Assembly: GCA_025463005.1 (NCBI GenBank) | Contig: JAOAPR010000177.1 | Span: forward strand, 1-53,386 | Reading direction: 5' to 3' | From: Bryobacterales bacterium | GTDB taxonomy: Bacteria > Acidobacteriota > Terriglobia > Bryobacterales > Bryobacteraceae | Length of the DNA: 53,386 bases | Shown here: in pieces, positions 25,587 through 35,180 of the stretch | Layout of the letters: each line of letters begins with the position of its first letter | Numbering within the stretch: the first letter of the stretch is position 1 | Notes under the pieces: generated by a model | Told to the model about the DNA's origin: nothing | The model's input: only the letters and a program-made list of their open reading frames with translations | Database searches by the model: none | Program-made: the position numbers and the translations under genes

Positions 25587-26492
25587 CTACTTCGCCTTCC
25601 GGGCCAGGTCTGTGTAGACCAGCGTCACAAACCGATCGGGCGTGATGGCTCCGCCCATCCGGCCCTGGTCGAAGTCCGCCGTTGGCTTCGATGCCACTAC
25701 CTGTTCCACCGTTTTCCCAGCGCGGATCGCACTCATCACACGATCACGCACGACCGCAAACATATCGAGCTGCTGCTGGATCTCCTTGAACCCGACAATC
25801 GGGCCGAGATGCCCGGGAATTATTTTCGTATCCGGGTTCGCGATCTTCATGACCTGTTTTGCGGCGGCGATCATCCCGTCTACGGAGCCGCCCTCATTGA
25901 CTCCGATGTTCGGATACCTCAGCGATGACGGCACGTCGCCGACATGCATAACATTGGCGTGGCGAAAGTAGATGATCGAATCGCCGTCGGTGTGCGCCGG
26001 CTGTGGATGGTAGATGTAAATCTCCTCTCCATTGAAGTGAAGAGTCATGCTGTCGGTATAGGTCACCGTCGGCAGCGCGGCGGCAGGAGGCGCATTGTTC
26101 TGCGGTTCGGCCATTCGCTTCCGCATGTTCTCGTGCGAAATGATCACTGCGCCGAGCTTGGCCATCGCTTCATTGCCGGCGGTGTGATCCCCGTGGAGAT
26201 GCGTGTTGACGAGATAGCGAATCCGCTGTGGGCTGCGAGCCAGCGCGTCCATGATCTTCTGGTGCATCGGAGCGTACATGGAATCAATTAGAAAAATCCC
26301 GTCGCTCCCCACCGAGACTGCTATGTTGCCTTGCGCCGCGCCGCCCATCAGCACGTAAAGCCCGTCTGCGATCTTTACCGTCTGGATATCGATCGCTCGA
26401 AAGTCGATGTTCTGAGCGCGGACGTATGGAGCAACGCACGCCAGCATCAACACCGCCACACCCGCGATCTGTCTGCCCCTGAGGATCGTCAC
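25587..26492 (-). CDS. Secreted metallo-beta-lactamase-fold hydrolase
   Basis: A 301-residue zinc hydrolase with an N-terminal signal peptide (about residues 1-26, ending VRAQ). Zinc ligands are seen in NTHLHGDHTAGN (HxHxDH), HTDGDSI and the later GHLGP. The pattern is that of the wide cyclase-like/MBL-fold family rather than of a proven beta-lactamase. It stands 34 nt downstream of the second RND permease on the same strand and could be the last gene of the efflux operon. The substrate is unknown; association with efflux makes a role in detoxifying exported compounds possible but unproved. It converges on the topoisomerase gene. Confidence 0.88.
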   Translation of the reverse strand: MTILRGRQIAGVAVLMLACVAPYVRAQNIDFRAIDIQTVKIADGLYVLMGGAAQGNIAVSVGSDGIFLIDSMYAPMHQKIMDALARSPQRIRYLVNTHLHGDHTAGNEAMAKLGAVIISHENMRKRMAEPQNNAPPAAALPTVTYTDSMTLHFNGEEIYIYHPQPAHTDGDSIIYFRHANVMHVGDVPSSLRYPNIGVNEGGSVDGMIAAAKQVMKIANPDTKIIPGHLGPIVGFKEIQQQLDMFAVVRDRVMSAIRAGKTVEQVVASKPTADFDQGRMGGAITPDRFVTLVYTDLARKAK

Positions 26493-26526
26493 ACGCCCCT
26501 CCCTCAGGCAACTATACCCGATACGC

Positions 26527-29500
26527 TCAGTCTCCAGCCGGTGAAGGTGTCCGCTCCAGATCCGGATCTGCTGGACCAGTCACGTACCACAGACGCTTCA
26601 CCCACACGGCAAGATCGTCGAACAGCTCATAGTAGGTCGGCAGGACAATCAGTGTCAGCACGGTCGATGAGAGTAAGCCTCCGATCACCGTGCGCGCCAG
26701 TGGGAAATAACGTAGCTCGAAAACTCCGCTGGTTCCCACGGCTAGCGGAATCAATCCCACGATGGTGGTGCTCGCCGTCATCAGGATAGGGCGGAAGCGC
26801 TCGCGGCATCCAGCCAAGAGCGCTTCCATGCGCGACAGCCCCTGCCGGCGAAGGTTGTTCACGTGATCCAGCAGCACGATCCCGTTGTTCACCACCACCC
26901 CGACCAGAACCATCAGCCCGATCCGAGCCATGAGATTCGCGGGCGTGCCGGTGGCAGATAGCAGCCACACCACACCCACCAGTGCGAATGGCAAGGACAG
27001 CATGATCGAGAACGGGTGTGTGATGGATTCGAATACGGATGCCATCAGGAAATAGACCAGCGCCAGCGCAAACAGGATGTTAAATAGAAACTCGTTATCT
27101 TCCTGCTGGGATCGCCTGGTTGACGCGTTATAAGTCCAGCCGTAACCCTGCGGATATTGCACCGTGTTCATCACGTCGGTGATGACTTTCATGCCGTCAT
27201 CTTTCTTGGCCCCGCTGTAGACGATCCACATCCAAGTGAACGTTCGCCGCCCTTCGCGCCGGATCACGCCCGGGGTCTTGACTATATCCAGTTGCGCAAC
27301 TTGCGCGAGCGTAATCTCACGGCCATCCGGGCCCGTTCCGACTGTGATCGACTTCAAGTCTGTCAGGTCGTTGCGGTCGCTGGCCTGCAGACGCATCCAG
27401 ATGTCGACCTCGCCTTCCGCGGTGCGATAACCGCGAATCTCCTGGCCCCGCACCACGATGCTCAGAACATTTGCAAGCGACTGCGTCGAGATGTTGTATT
27501 TCTTCGCCAGATCGCGATTCAGGTGGATCTGCACCTCTTCGCGTCCCCTCTCCAGATCGGTGTGGATCTCCGAGAATCCCGGCTGCTGCCGCAATTTCGC
27601 GCGCGCCTCTTTAGCGATGTCTTGCAATTTGGCCGGATCGTCGCCAAACACGTTCACGCCGATCCAGTTCTGGTTCTCCGCTCCTTCCTGACGGCCCAAT
27701 TTGATCTCGGCCCCCGGAATTACCGGCAGCTCCTTGGCCATCTGTTCGCGGATTTTGCTCAACTCCTCAAGAGTGATCCGTTCCTTATCGAAATACACGC
27801 GCGTGTTGGCGCTATTGTTTCCGTAGTTGCTGGTAACGTCCTTGATCTTGAACCGATCTTTGTTCTTGAAAAGATACTGCTCCACCGGATTGACGTATAC
27901 TTTCTCGACCTTGGCGTAATGATAGTTTTCCGAAAAATCGTATTGGATCAGCAGGTCCTGCAGATCCTGCGCCTCCGGTGAATTGTCGGGAATCCGCTGC
28001 ATCTGGAAATAGGAGCCGAATACAATCGCCGGAACGATCAGGAACCCCACCAGGAATTTGTGGCGCAGCGACCACGATACCGCTCGTAGATAACCATCCC
28101 GGATCGTGTGCCTGCGCGAACGGTCCGCTGCGAACGCGATATGCCTCGCCGGCAGAAATCGCGCGACAGCCAGTGGGATCAGCGCCAGCGAGATGAACAG
28201 CGAACACAGCAGCGCAATGATGATGGACGTGCCGGTATCGGATAGCCAGATCGACAGGTTAGTCTTCTTCCCGAACACCAGCGGCACAAAGATGATCACC
28301 GACGTCAGCGTGGAAGCGATCACCGCGCCGACCACCTCTTTGGTGCCGGCGATCGCCGCCGCCACGCGATCCAGCCCCTTTTCGAGATTCTGATAGATCG
28401 ATTCCAGAACCACGACGGCGTTATCGACCAGCATCCCGCACGCCAGCATTAACCCCATCATCGACAGGACATTCAAAGTCTTGCCGAACAAATACAGAAA
28501 TCCGATAGTGGCGATCATCGAGAACGGTATAGCGAAGCCGATCACCAGAGTCGGGCTTAGCCGCCGCAGGTAAAGGTACAGGACCACCACCGCCAGCAAA
28601 GCCCCTATCGTGCCCGCTTCGAGCAGCCCGTTGATCGATTTCGTGATTTGCGTCCCCGCGTCCCACCAGATCTGAAGATTGACCCCATCCATCGCGGGAT
28701 CTTTCTCAATCTCGCTGATCTTCTCCTTCAGCAAGGCCATCGTCTCGACGGTGTTGGCTTGCGAGGTCTTGCGAACATCGATGCCGACCGCGTACTTGCC
28801 GTTGAGATGCCGTCCGTTATTTCTCGCAGGCTGGTCGTAGATGATATCGGCGATATCCTGCAGCACCAGGCCGCGCCCGTCGACTGGAAATTGCTTCAGA
28901 TCGTCCAGCGAGCGAATCACGCCGCGGCTGATCGCTTCGTAGCTGCTGGACGGATCTACCACGCGGCCCAGCGTGAGATTCAGGTTCGCGCTATCCAGCC
29001 GGCGGAACAGCGACCCGACATCTACCTGGTGGCGCCGGATATCATCCAGACGCAGGTAGATGTCCACTTCCTTCCTTTGGACACCGAATAGTTGTACTTC
29101 CGCAACGCCCGCGACTCTTTCCAGCGGCTTCTTGACCTTCGCTTCCAGGAAATCGTACGCACTCCGCAAATCGCGATTCGACGAGAACTGGCCTGAAAGG
29201 ATCGGTTCGTCGTTGGTGCTCCAGTTTTGTACATTGATCCGTTGAATATCGGAAGGCAGCTCGTTGCGAATCTGATCCACCTTGTCGCGGGCCGCCGCAA
29301 GAACTAAGTTCGAGTTCCTGCCCCAATCGAGCTCCAGATCGACCGACGCTCCCCCATCGCCCGAGCGCGAAGACATCTGCTGGACTCCCGGGATCGTGCT
29401 GAGCGCTTCCTCCACCGGCTTGGCAATCGATTCGAGCACCTGTCCGGGCGAAGAATTTGGATACGGCACCCACACGCCCACGTACGGGAAGCTGATATCC

Positions 29501-29646
29501 GGCGTCAGCACGATGGGAATGCGTGTCGCCGACACTAATCCCAATACGATGAACGACGCGAACACCATGCACATGGTGACCGGATGCGCGATCGCGAATC
29601 GCACCAGGTGATTGCCGAAACTGCGATGTTCCTGCTCGGGTTCCAT
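26527..29646 (-). CDS. RND family efflux transporter permease (second of two)
   Basis: A 1,039-residue inner-membrane pump of the AcrB/MdtBC type, with twelve helices and two large periplasmic loops. The N-terminus (HPVTMCMVFASFIVLGLVSATRIP) and GMLVDNAVVVLESIYQN in helix 4 are typical. AcrB has two adjacent Asp in helix 4 (VDD); here the pair is VDN, a common variant in heavier RND branches. Helix 10-11 shows GVVVNNGIVLLDHVNNLR. It begins 2 nt after the stop of the first permease gene, so it is translationally coupled. The two pumps may form a mixed trimer as MdtB and MdtC do, or act singly. Confidence 0.94.
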   Translation of the reverse strand: MEPEQEHRSFGNHLVRFAIAHPVTMCMVFASFIVLGLVSATRIPIVLTPDISFPYVGVWVPYPNSSPGQVLESIAKPVEEALSTIPGVQQMSSRSGDGGASVDLELDWGRNSNLVLAAARDKVDQIRNELPSDIQRINVQNWSTNDEPILSGQFSSNRDLRSAYDFLEAKVKKPLERVAGVAEVQLFGVQRKEVDIYLRLDDIRRHQVDVGSLFRRLDSANLNLTLGRVVDPSSSYEAISRGVIRSLDDLKQFPVDGRGLVLQDIADIIYDQPARNNGRHLNGKYAVGIDVRKTSQANTVETMALLKEKISEIEKDPAMDGVNLQIWWDAGTQITKSINGLLEAGTIGALLAVVVLYLYLRRLSPTLVIGFAIPFSMIATIGFLYLFGKTLNVLSMMGLMLACGMLVDNAVVVLESIYQNLEKGLDRVAAAIAGTKEVVGAVIASTLTSVIIFVPLVFGKKTNLSIWLSDTGTSIIIALLCSLFISLALIPLAVARFLPARHIAFAADRSRRHTIRDGYLRAVSWSLRHKFLVGFLIVPAIVFGSYFQMQRIPDNSPEAQDLQDLLIQYDFSENYHYAKVEKVYVNPVEQYLFKNKDRFKIKDVTSNYGNNSANTRVYFDKERITLEELSKIREQMAKELPVIPGAEIKLGRQEGAENQNWIGVNVFGDDPAKLQDIAKEARAKLRQQPGFSEIHTDLERGREEVQIHLNRDLAKKYNISTQSLANVLSIVVRGQEIRGYRTAEGEVDIWMRLQASDRNDLTDLKSITVGTGPDGREITLAQVAQLDIVKTPGVIRREGRRTFTWMWIVYSGAKKDDGMKVITDVMNTVQYPQGYGWTYNASTRRSQQEDNEFLFNILFALALVYFLMASVFESITHPFSIMLSLPFALVGVVWLLSATGTPANLMARIGLMVLVGVVVNNGIVLLDHVNNLRRQGLSRMEALLAGCRERFRPILMTASTTIVGLIPLAVGTSGVFELRYFPLARTVIGGLLSSTVLTLIVLPTYYELFDDLAVWVKRLWYVTGPADPDLERTPSPAGD

Positions 29647-29648
29647 GT

Positions 29649-32600
29649 TTATTGTTCCCCGAGCGTAGGTCGGAGGTTGACGCCGCTGGCCGGGAGTTCC
29701 GCAGGCATGGTCACGTCGCCGGCAAATTGTTTGCGATCGAGAATCTCGTACATCACAGGCACGAATATCAGCGTCAGCATGGTCGAGAACGTCATGCCTC
29801 CGATCACTGCGATCGCCATGGGTGTCCGGATCTCGGCTCCTTCACCCCACCCCAGTGCCATCGGGACCAGACCCAACACCGTCGTGAGGGTAGTCATGAT
29901 GATGGGACGCAAGCGAACCTCGCCGGCTGTCTTTAGAGCTTCGCGGCGCGAGTATCCGCGGGCCCGGAGCTGATTGGCGTAGTCGATAAGCACGATGGCG
30001 TTATTAACCACGATCCCAACCAGAATGATTACGCCCAGCAGCACCATCACGCTGATAGTCGTCCGGGTCACAGCGAGCGAAAAGATCACGCCGACCAGGC
30101 CAAAGGGCACGCTGAAAAGAATAATCACGGGCTGCATCAATGATTCAAACTCGGACGCCATGACCAGATACACCAGGAAAATCGCGAGTGCCAGCGCGAA
30201 CAGGAGACTGCGGTACGAAGTATTCAACTCTTCGTTTTGGCCGCCCAGACCTATCGTGATATCCGGAGGAAGCCCGGAACGAATGCCCTGCAGTGCAGTG
30301 CGGATCTCCTCGGTCACACTGGACAACGCGCGCCCGGACAGATTCGCCGAGACCACTGCAGCGCGTTGCGACCGGATCCGGCGGACTTCACTTGGACCCC
30401 GATCAATCGTAAGGTCGGCAATCGACGCGAGCCGGATCGGGATGCCGCTCTTCGCCTGCTGTCCAGCCTGATTTGTTTGGGAGGCGACGTTGATCAGAAG
30501 GTTCCCGACGCTCTCCACGGTATTGCGCTGATTCTCGTCAGCCCGCACCAGGATATCGATCTGCTTATCGTCTTCGCGGAAGCGCGAGGCGACGTCGCCG
30601 CGAATCTTGCTGCGTACCGCGCTCGCCACCTGGCTCTCGTCCAGCCCAAGCCGAGCCAGTTTCTCGCGGTCGAAACGCACCTGAATCTCGGGGCTGCCCA
30701 ACTCGGTGCTGGTTTTGATGTCGCTGAGTCCCCGGATTTCGCGCAGGCGGTTCGCCACCAGATCGGCTGCCTTGCGCTGAGCGGTGAGGTCGTAGGCATA
30801 CACCTCGACTTCCACGGGCGTCTTGACGCTGAATAGTGTAGGCCGGCTGAACGTGAACGTCGCTTCCGGATACTGCTGCAGCTTGGCGCGGATGCGTTCA
30901 ATCGTCCGGTTTTCCGCATCTTTGTCGTGCTTGTCCCTCATCACCACGTAAAGCTGACCGGCATTTTCGTCGTGGGATTCGCGAGCGAATTGATTCTTGT
31001 TGCTGCCGCCGACGCTCGAAAATACGGTTTTCACTTCCGGGTAGCCGGCGACGTCTTTCTCCAGATTCCCGATCAGGCTATCGGTTTGAGCCAGCACATG
31101 CCCTTCCGGCAGCCGGATTTCGAAGGAGAATTCACCCTGCGTAAGTGCTGGAATCAGTTCCGCCCCGAGGAATGTCGCAATATAGCCGGCAAACAGCAAG
31201 AGGCACAAGGCAAGAGCAATCACGGTCGCCTTCCGGTTCAGAGCTGCCTCGAGCACCGGAGGATAACCTTTGGCGAACCGCATATAGGACCGCTCAAAGC
31301 TGTCCAGTAACGGATTAGTCAGCCGCGTTCCTAGATTCCCGATCGCCCGGAACACCCGGCGCAGGTCGCCGACGAGAACGTAGAATACATCGCGAGTGAG
31401 AAGTGTTAACGCGGCGCGTGTCTTCGATCCAGTGCCGCGGGCCAACACTTGTATGCCACGAATCCATCTAGTCGAGCTCAATGGACGTTCCGGTTGAACA
31501 TGCCCCGCCCCCGCTTCAGACAGCATCCGTCGTCTGTGAATTGCCAGGACCATCGGTGTCAGCGTGAAGCCCGCCAGGAGAGACATCAAGTGGCCATACG
31601 TGATCGTGAAGGCCTGATCGCGAAAGAGCTGGCCGGCGATACCGACGACGAAAATCAGCGGCAGAAACACTGCGATGCTCGTTAGCGTGGACGCGATCAT
31701 CGGCGCTGCCACTTCCTTGGTTCCGCGATAGACCGCGTCAGCCACCGGCATTCCGGTCTGTTTGTAGCGGTGCACCGCCTCCAGCACCACAATGGAAATA
31801 TCCACCAGCATTCCCACCGAAAGTGCCACGCCACCCAGCGACATCAAGTTGAGCGAAATGCCGGTCTGATACATCAGTCCGAAGGTGCCCAGGATCGAAA
31901 TGGGGATCGATAAGCCGACGATCAGCGTACTCTTGAGATTCCTCAGAAACAGGAACAACACCACGATCGCCAGCAGGCCGCCGATGATCGCGGAGCTGAG
32001 AACGTCGTCAATCGCCATCTTGATGAATTCGGCTTGGTTGAAAACGATCTCGTAATCCAAACCGGCCGGGATCAGATTGGCTTCCTTCAGGGATTTCAGC
32101 GCGGACTGAAGCCGACCCGCCACCGTGACGGTATTCGCGTCGGCTTCCTTGTAGATCGCCAGCTCGACGCTTTCCTTGCCGTTCAAGCGGGCGATCACGT
32201 CGCGGTCTTTGGCCCCGCGAACGACAATCGCAACGTCGCCCAGAGTGATCTTGCGGCCTTCCTGGTTGCGAATGATAATGTTGCGAATTTCGTCAACGGA
32301 ACGGAACTGGCTGAGGATTCGAACCAGATAGTTCGAGTCCAGGTCGTACAGGCTGCCGGAAGCCTGATTGAGGTTCTCCTGTGCCAGGATCTGCGAAACG
32401 TCCGCGATCGGAATACCGAATTCTGCCAGCCGTTTCTCGTCGATTTCGATGCGGATCTGTTCCTCTATTCCGCCGATCACCTTGATCGCCGCGACCCCCT
32501 CGGTCGATTCCAGGAGCTTCTTCAGCTCCTTCTCGGTCGCATATCGCAGTCGCGACAGGCTCATGTTCTTACCCGACAAGCGCAGGCGCATGATCGGGTC

Positions 32601-32999
32601 ATAGCTGGGATCGAACCGAAGGATCACCGGACGCTTTGCATCGCGGGGCAGGGTGACTACATCGAGTTTTTCCCGCGCCTCCAGGCTCACCAGGTCCATC
32701 TTGGTGCCCCAGCCAAACTCCAGGACCACCTCAGACTCGCCCGAACGCGAAACGGAACTCAGCCGGACCAGCCCGGGAAGCACGCCCACAGCTTCTTCCA
32801 ATGGACGAGTGATGAGGCTCTCGACTTCCTCGGGCGCCGCGTCCTGATAATCGGTCTGGATGGTAAGAGTCGGGTAGGAGATGTCGGGCAGCAGATTCAG
32901 AGACAAACGGTCCAGCGAAATGTAGCCGAACAGGCTCAACGCCAGAATGAACATCGAGACGGTAACGGGACGGTGAATGGCGCCCTTAAGGATGTCCAC
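29649..32999 (-). CDS. RND family efflux transporter permease (first of two)
   Basis: A 1,116-residue RND pump, longer than usual because of a hydrophilic insertion between about residues 490 and 570 (just before RSYMRFAKGYPPVLEA), which lies on the cytoplasmic side in the usual topology. N-terminal IHRPVTVSMFILALSLFGYISLDRLSLNLLPDISYP (core HRPVTVSMF, LLPDISYP) is typical of HAE-type pumps. The helix 4 motif is VDISIVVLEAV, with one Asp where AcrB has two. Helix 10-11 has GIVVNNAIVLIDYANQLRARG. The gene is 15 nt after the fusion protein gene. No outer-membrane channel gene of the TolC type is in the operon, so one must be supplied from elsewhere. Confidence 0.94.
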   Translation of the reverse strand: MDILKGAIHRPVTVSMFILALSLFGYISLDRLSLNLLPDISYPTLTIQTDYQDAAPEEVESLITRPLEEAVGVLPGLVRLSSVSRSGESEVVLEFGWGTKMDLVSLEAREKLDVVTLPRDAKRPVILRFDPSYDPIMRLRLSGKNMSLSRLRYATEKELKKLLESTEGVAAIKVIGGIEEQIRIEIDEKRLAEFGIPIADVSQILAQENLNQASGSLYDLDSNYLVRILSQFRSVDEIRNIIIRNQEGRKITLGDVAIVVRGAKDRDVIARLNGKESVELAIYKEADANTVTVAGRLQSALKSLKEANLIPAGLDYEIVFNQAEFIKMAIDDVLSSAIIGGLLAIVVLFLFLRNLKSTLIVGLSIPISILGTFGLMYQTGISLNLMSLGGVALSVGMLVDISIVVLEAVHRYKQTGMPVADAVYRGTKEVAAPMIASTLTSIAVFLPLIFVVGIAGQLFRDQAFTITYGHLMSLLAGFTLTPMVLAIHRRRMLSEAGAGHVQPERPLSSTRWIRGIQVLARGTGSKTRAALTLLTRDVFYVLVGDLRRVFRAIGNLGTRLTNPLLDSFERSYMRFAKGYPPVLEAALNRKATVIALALCLLLFAGYIATFLGAELIPALTQGEFSFEIRLPEGHVLAQTDSLIGNLEKDVAGYPEVKTVFSSVGGSNKNQFARESHDENAGQLYVVMRDKHDKDAENRTIERIRAKLQQYPEATFTFSRPTLFSVKTPVEVEVYAYDLTAQRKAADLVANRLREIRGLSDIKTSTELGSPEIQVRFDREKLARLGLDESQVASAVRSKIRGDVASRFREDDKQIDILVRADENQRNTVESVGNLLINVASQTNQAGQQAKSGIPIRLASIADLTIDRGPSEVRRIRSQRAAVVSANLSGRALSSVTEEIRTALQGIRSGLPPDITIGLGGQNEELNTSYRSLLFALALAIFLVYLVMASEFESLMQPVIILFSVPFGLVGVIFSLAVTRTTISVMVLLGVIILVGIVVNNAIVLIDYANQLRARGYSRREALKTAGEVRLRPIIMTTLTTVLGLVPMALGWGEGAEIRTPMAIAVIGGMTFSTMLTLIFVPVMYEILDRKQFAGDVTMPAELPASGVNLRPTLGEQ

Positions 33000-33014
33000 G
33001 GCGGAGGCCTCCGC

Positions 33015-34229
33015 TTAGCCTTGAATAATCTTGATTTTGGAACCTTCTTTGAGTGCGCCTTGCCCGGCGACAACGACCTTCTGGCCGTTAGCGAGTCCGC
33101 TGCGAATCTCCACAAGCCCGTCGCTGGAATAACCCAGCTCGACTTTCGTTCGCTTGGCCGAATCGCTCGACACGACGTAGACGTAGCTCTGGCCATCCTC
33201 CTCGAGGACGGCTTTCTTCGGAATCAGCAGCGCGCCCGACCTGGTATCTGCGCGGATATCGACGCGCACGAATGAACCGGGACGGAACCCTGGGGCCGGT
33301 TCGAGTGCGATCGTTACCTTCACCGTTCCGCTCGACTGATCCACCACGGGGCTGATTCGCTCCACCCTGCCCCGCACCGGCGCCGATTCCTCCGTGTCGA
33401 GGTGAACCAGCGCCACTTGGTTCGGACGAACCATGCGGGTATCACGCTCCGAAAGATGCACGTCGGCCTGGAGCGGCGAAAATGCGCCGAGATTAAATAG
33501 CGAATCCAGGGCCCGGACTCTTTGTCCGGTATTCACGGTTCGCTGCGTGATTTGGCCGGCGAACGGCGCACGGACCTGAGTTCTCGAAATCTCAAGATTA
33601 CTTTGCGCGATTTCGGCCTCTAATTCGGAAACGTGGTGCTGAAATTCCTTCGTTTCGGAAGTAGAGATTCGCTCGTCATGGAGGAGCTCGTCCACGCGGT
33701 ATCGATAGCTGGCGACTTCTTTTTCGCTGCTCACGCCCTCTTTCAGGGCTGCTTCGTAGCGGGCAAGCTCCCTGCGCGCGTTTACGATCTGGGCATTCGC
33801 CTTCTCTACCTTAATGACGGCTTTCTCAGACTGAATACGCGCCTGCGCCAGTTTTTCCTGCGCCAGTTCCAGGCGGATGCGTAGCTGTGCATCGTCCAGC
33901 CGGCACAGAACTTGGCCCTCGTTGACCGAGTCCCCCTCTTCCGCCAGAACGTCCTGGACAATTCCCTCTGCTTGCGTAGCTATCGTTACTTCCCGCAGCG
34001 CGCGGAGGTTTGCGGTGGCAGAGATAAAGGAAGAAATATCGCCGACTTTAGCCGTCGCCAGCTCAACAGGAGTTGCCTCCTTCTGAGATTCTTTACCGTC
34101 CTTTGGGGTTGCCGCGTTGGCTGCGGGGGTGTGAGGCAGCCAGTTCGGCTTGACTCTCCAGACCGATGCACCGGCTCCGAAGAGCAACGCCAGCCCGAGC
34201 ACGCTGTATACCTTGGCGCGAAGTGTCAT
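33015..34229 (-). CDS. RND efflux periplasmic adaptor (membrane fusion) protein
   Basis: A 404-residue adaptor of the HlyD/AcrA type. Order of parts: an N-terminal membrane segment (about residues 5-23), a lipoyl half-motif (ATQAEGIVQDVLAEEGDSVNEGQVLCRLDD), a long coiled-coil hairpin (about 110-220), the second lipoyl half (RAPFAGQITQRTVNTGQRV), then beta-barrel and membrane-proximal domains (SGTVKVTIAL, LIPKKAVLEEDGQSYVYVV). No lipobox is seen. It is the first gene of the operon with two pumps and a metallo-hydrolase. A 9-bp inverted repeat is present 20-64 bases upstream of its ATG and may be a regulator site. Confidence 0.92.
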   Translation of the reverse strand: MTLRAKVYSVLGLALLFGAGASVWRVKPNWLPHTPAANAATPKDGKESQKEATPVELATAKVGDISSFISATANLRALREVTIATQAEGIVQDVLAEEGDSVNEGQVLCRLDDAQLRIRLELAQEKLAQARIQSEKAVIKVEKANAQIVNARRELARYEAALKEGVSSEKEVASYRYRVDELLHDERISTSETKEFQHHVSELEAEIAQSNLEISRTQVRAPFAGQITQRTVNTGQRVRALDSLFNLGAFSPLQADVHLSERDTRMVRPNQVALVHLDTEESAPVRGRVERISPVVDQSSGTVKVTIALEPAPGFRPGSFVRVDIRADTRSGALLIPKKAVLEEDGQSYVYVVSSDSAKRTKVELGYSSDGLVEIRSGLANGQKVVVAGQGALKEGSKIKIIQG

Positions 34230-34248
34230 CCGTGAAAACCCATTCGTC

Positions 34249-34293
34249 AGCGAGCAGGCGCGTCATTTAGTGTATACCTCTGAGCTGCTCGCT
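34249..34293. promoter_or_regulatory. Inverted repeat upstream of the efflux operon (possible operator)
   Basis: AGCGAGCAG (34249-34257) and CTGCTCGCT (34285-34293) form perfect 9-bp arms 27 nt apart, directly upstream of the adaptor ATG at 34229. On the minus strand the spacer holds GTATACACT, which could be a -10 element. A repressor bound to both arms would cover the promoter. No regulator gene is adjacent, and chance occurrence is possible. Confidence 0.3.
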
Positions 34294-34413
34294 CGAACCG
34301 GGGGGCCGGTTTCCTGGTTAGACGAAGTGGATAGGTGTTTAGTTCCGTCAACTCGGCTAATCGCCGCGCGGAGATTTATAGTTCTTGATTTCCCGAAAAC
34401 GAACACTTCGTTT

Positions 34414-34442
34414 GTGTGTGGGGCAGGTTTTCAACCTGCGCG
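34414..34442. repeat. 29-bp dispersed palindromic repeat, copy 1
   Basis: The 29 bases are identical to 53158-53186. The core is the hairpin GCAGGTT-TTC-AACCTGC, preceded by GTGTGTGGG. It lies between genes, close to the end of a small minus-strand gene. Hairpin form, intergenic site and exact copies far apart point to a REP-like element. Confidence 0.75.
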
Positions 34443-34470
34443 CCGAACTGACCAACTACATGACCAGCGC

Positions 34471-34740
34471 TTAGGACGCCTTCACTTCGTCCTGCGAGAA
34501 CCGATGAACGGACGTCAGATGGGAAGCCTTCGGGCTCATCGGATCGGCATCCAGTCCAAATTCGTTCAGCCAGACCTTCATCCGCCGCTCGCTTTCCAGC
34601 CGGGAAACATCCACAACGTCGGCCCTCGTCAGTAAATGCGCGGCCGTGCGGCGGAGGAATCGCGGGGACTGCCAGGCGCAGATGCCCAGACAGATTTCCG
34701 AAACCAAGATCAACAATAGAACGGGATTCAAATATTCCAT
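34471..34740 (-). CDS. Small single-span membrane protein, unknown
   Basis: An 89-residue product beginning MEYLNPVLLLILVSEICLGICAW, a likely membrane anchor, followed by a basic-then-acidic cytoplasmic tail rich in Arg and Leu (about 60 residues). I chose ATG 34740 because AGAGG lies about 9 nt upstream; the frame extends back to 34809 but the extra residues look unnatural. No motif is recognised. It lies alone between the repeat copy and divergent genes, so it is a single-gene unit. Coding status is moderately supported by the anchor and ribosome site. Confidence 0.5.
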   Translation of the reverse strand: MEYLNPVLLLILVSEICLGICAWQSPRFLRRTAAHLLTRADVVDVSRLESERRMKVWLNEFGLDADPMSPKASHLTSVHRFSQDEVKAS

Positions 34741-34983
34741 AGCGTTTAACCTCTTGCATAACAGGCGCTTAAGTGCCCTGTCTGCTGATTTAAACTTTAC
34801 CTCGCGCATCAGCGAGCGGGAATCCTACGTAAGTCCCGGGTGGCTGGATCGAAAGTAACAGTACTGCCGGTCACCTGGCGGAAATTGGAGATCCACCAGA
34901 GGCGGCCGTGCCGGCCTAATTTTTCCGTTGTTTGCACTGGTTTTGACCTGTTCTCCGAGCCGCGTCCCGCCGATAAAACGCCC

Positions 34984-35142
34984 ATGGCAGATTTGGACCT
35001 ACGTACTCTTGGCCGGAATATACTACTGCTTATGGCCATTCTCTCTTCCCTGGTTATCGGGGAAATGATCCTTGTATCCGCCGAAAAACCGGCCGCCGTC
35101 CCGGCCGATGTCACCACCACGGTTGCAACCCGCACCCCATAG
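34984..35142 (+). CDS. Very small membrane protein, unknown
   Basis: A possible 52-residue protein: MADLDLRTLGRN, then a hydrophobic helix (LLLMAILSSLVIGEMILVSA), then a short Pro/Thr-rich tail (EKPAAVPADVTTTVATRTP). The layout suits a single-span peptide with a periplasmic tail. No good ribosome site precedes the ATG. The same frame is open to 34840, but the added part has no protein-like pattern. It stands 38 nt before the SGNH hydrolase gene and could share its transcript. Confidence 0.4.
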   Translation: MADLDLRTLGRNILLLMAILSSLVIGEMILVSAEKPAAVPADVTTTVATRTP

Positions 35143-35180
35143 TCACTCCGCTTGCATTTAAGTGGCAAGATCGGGCTCTT

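Noticed and set aside
34809-35168. A 119-codon minus-strand frame opposite the small protein at 34984
   Set aside because: Its reading is the mirror of the plus-strand membrane helix and has no ribosome site or protein-like pattern.
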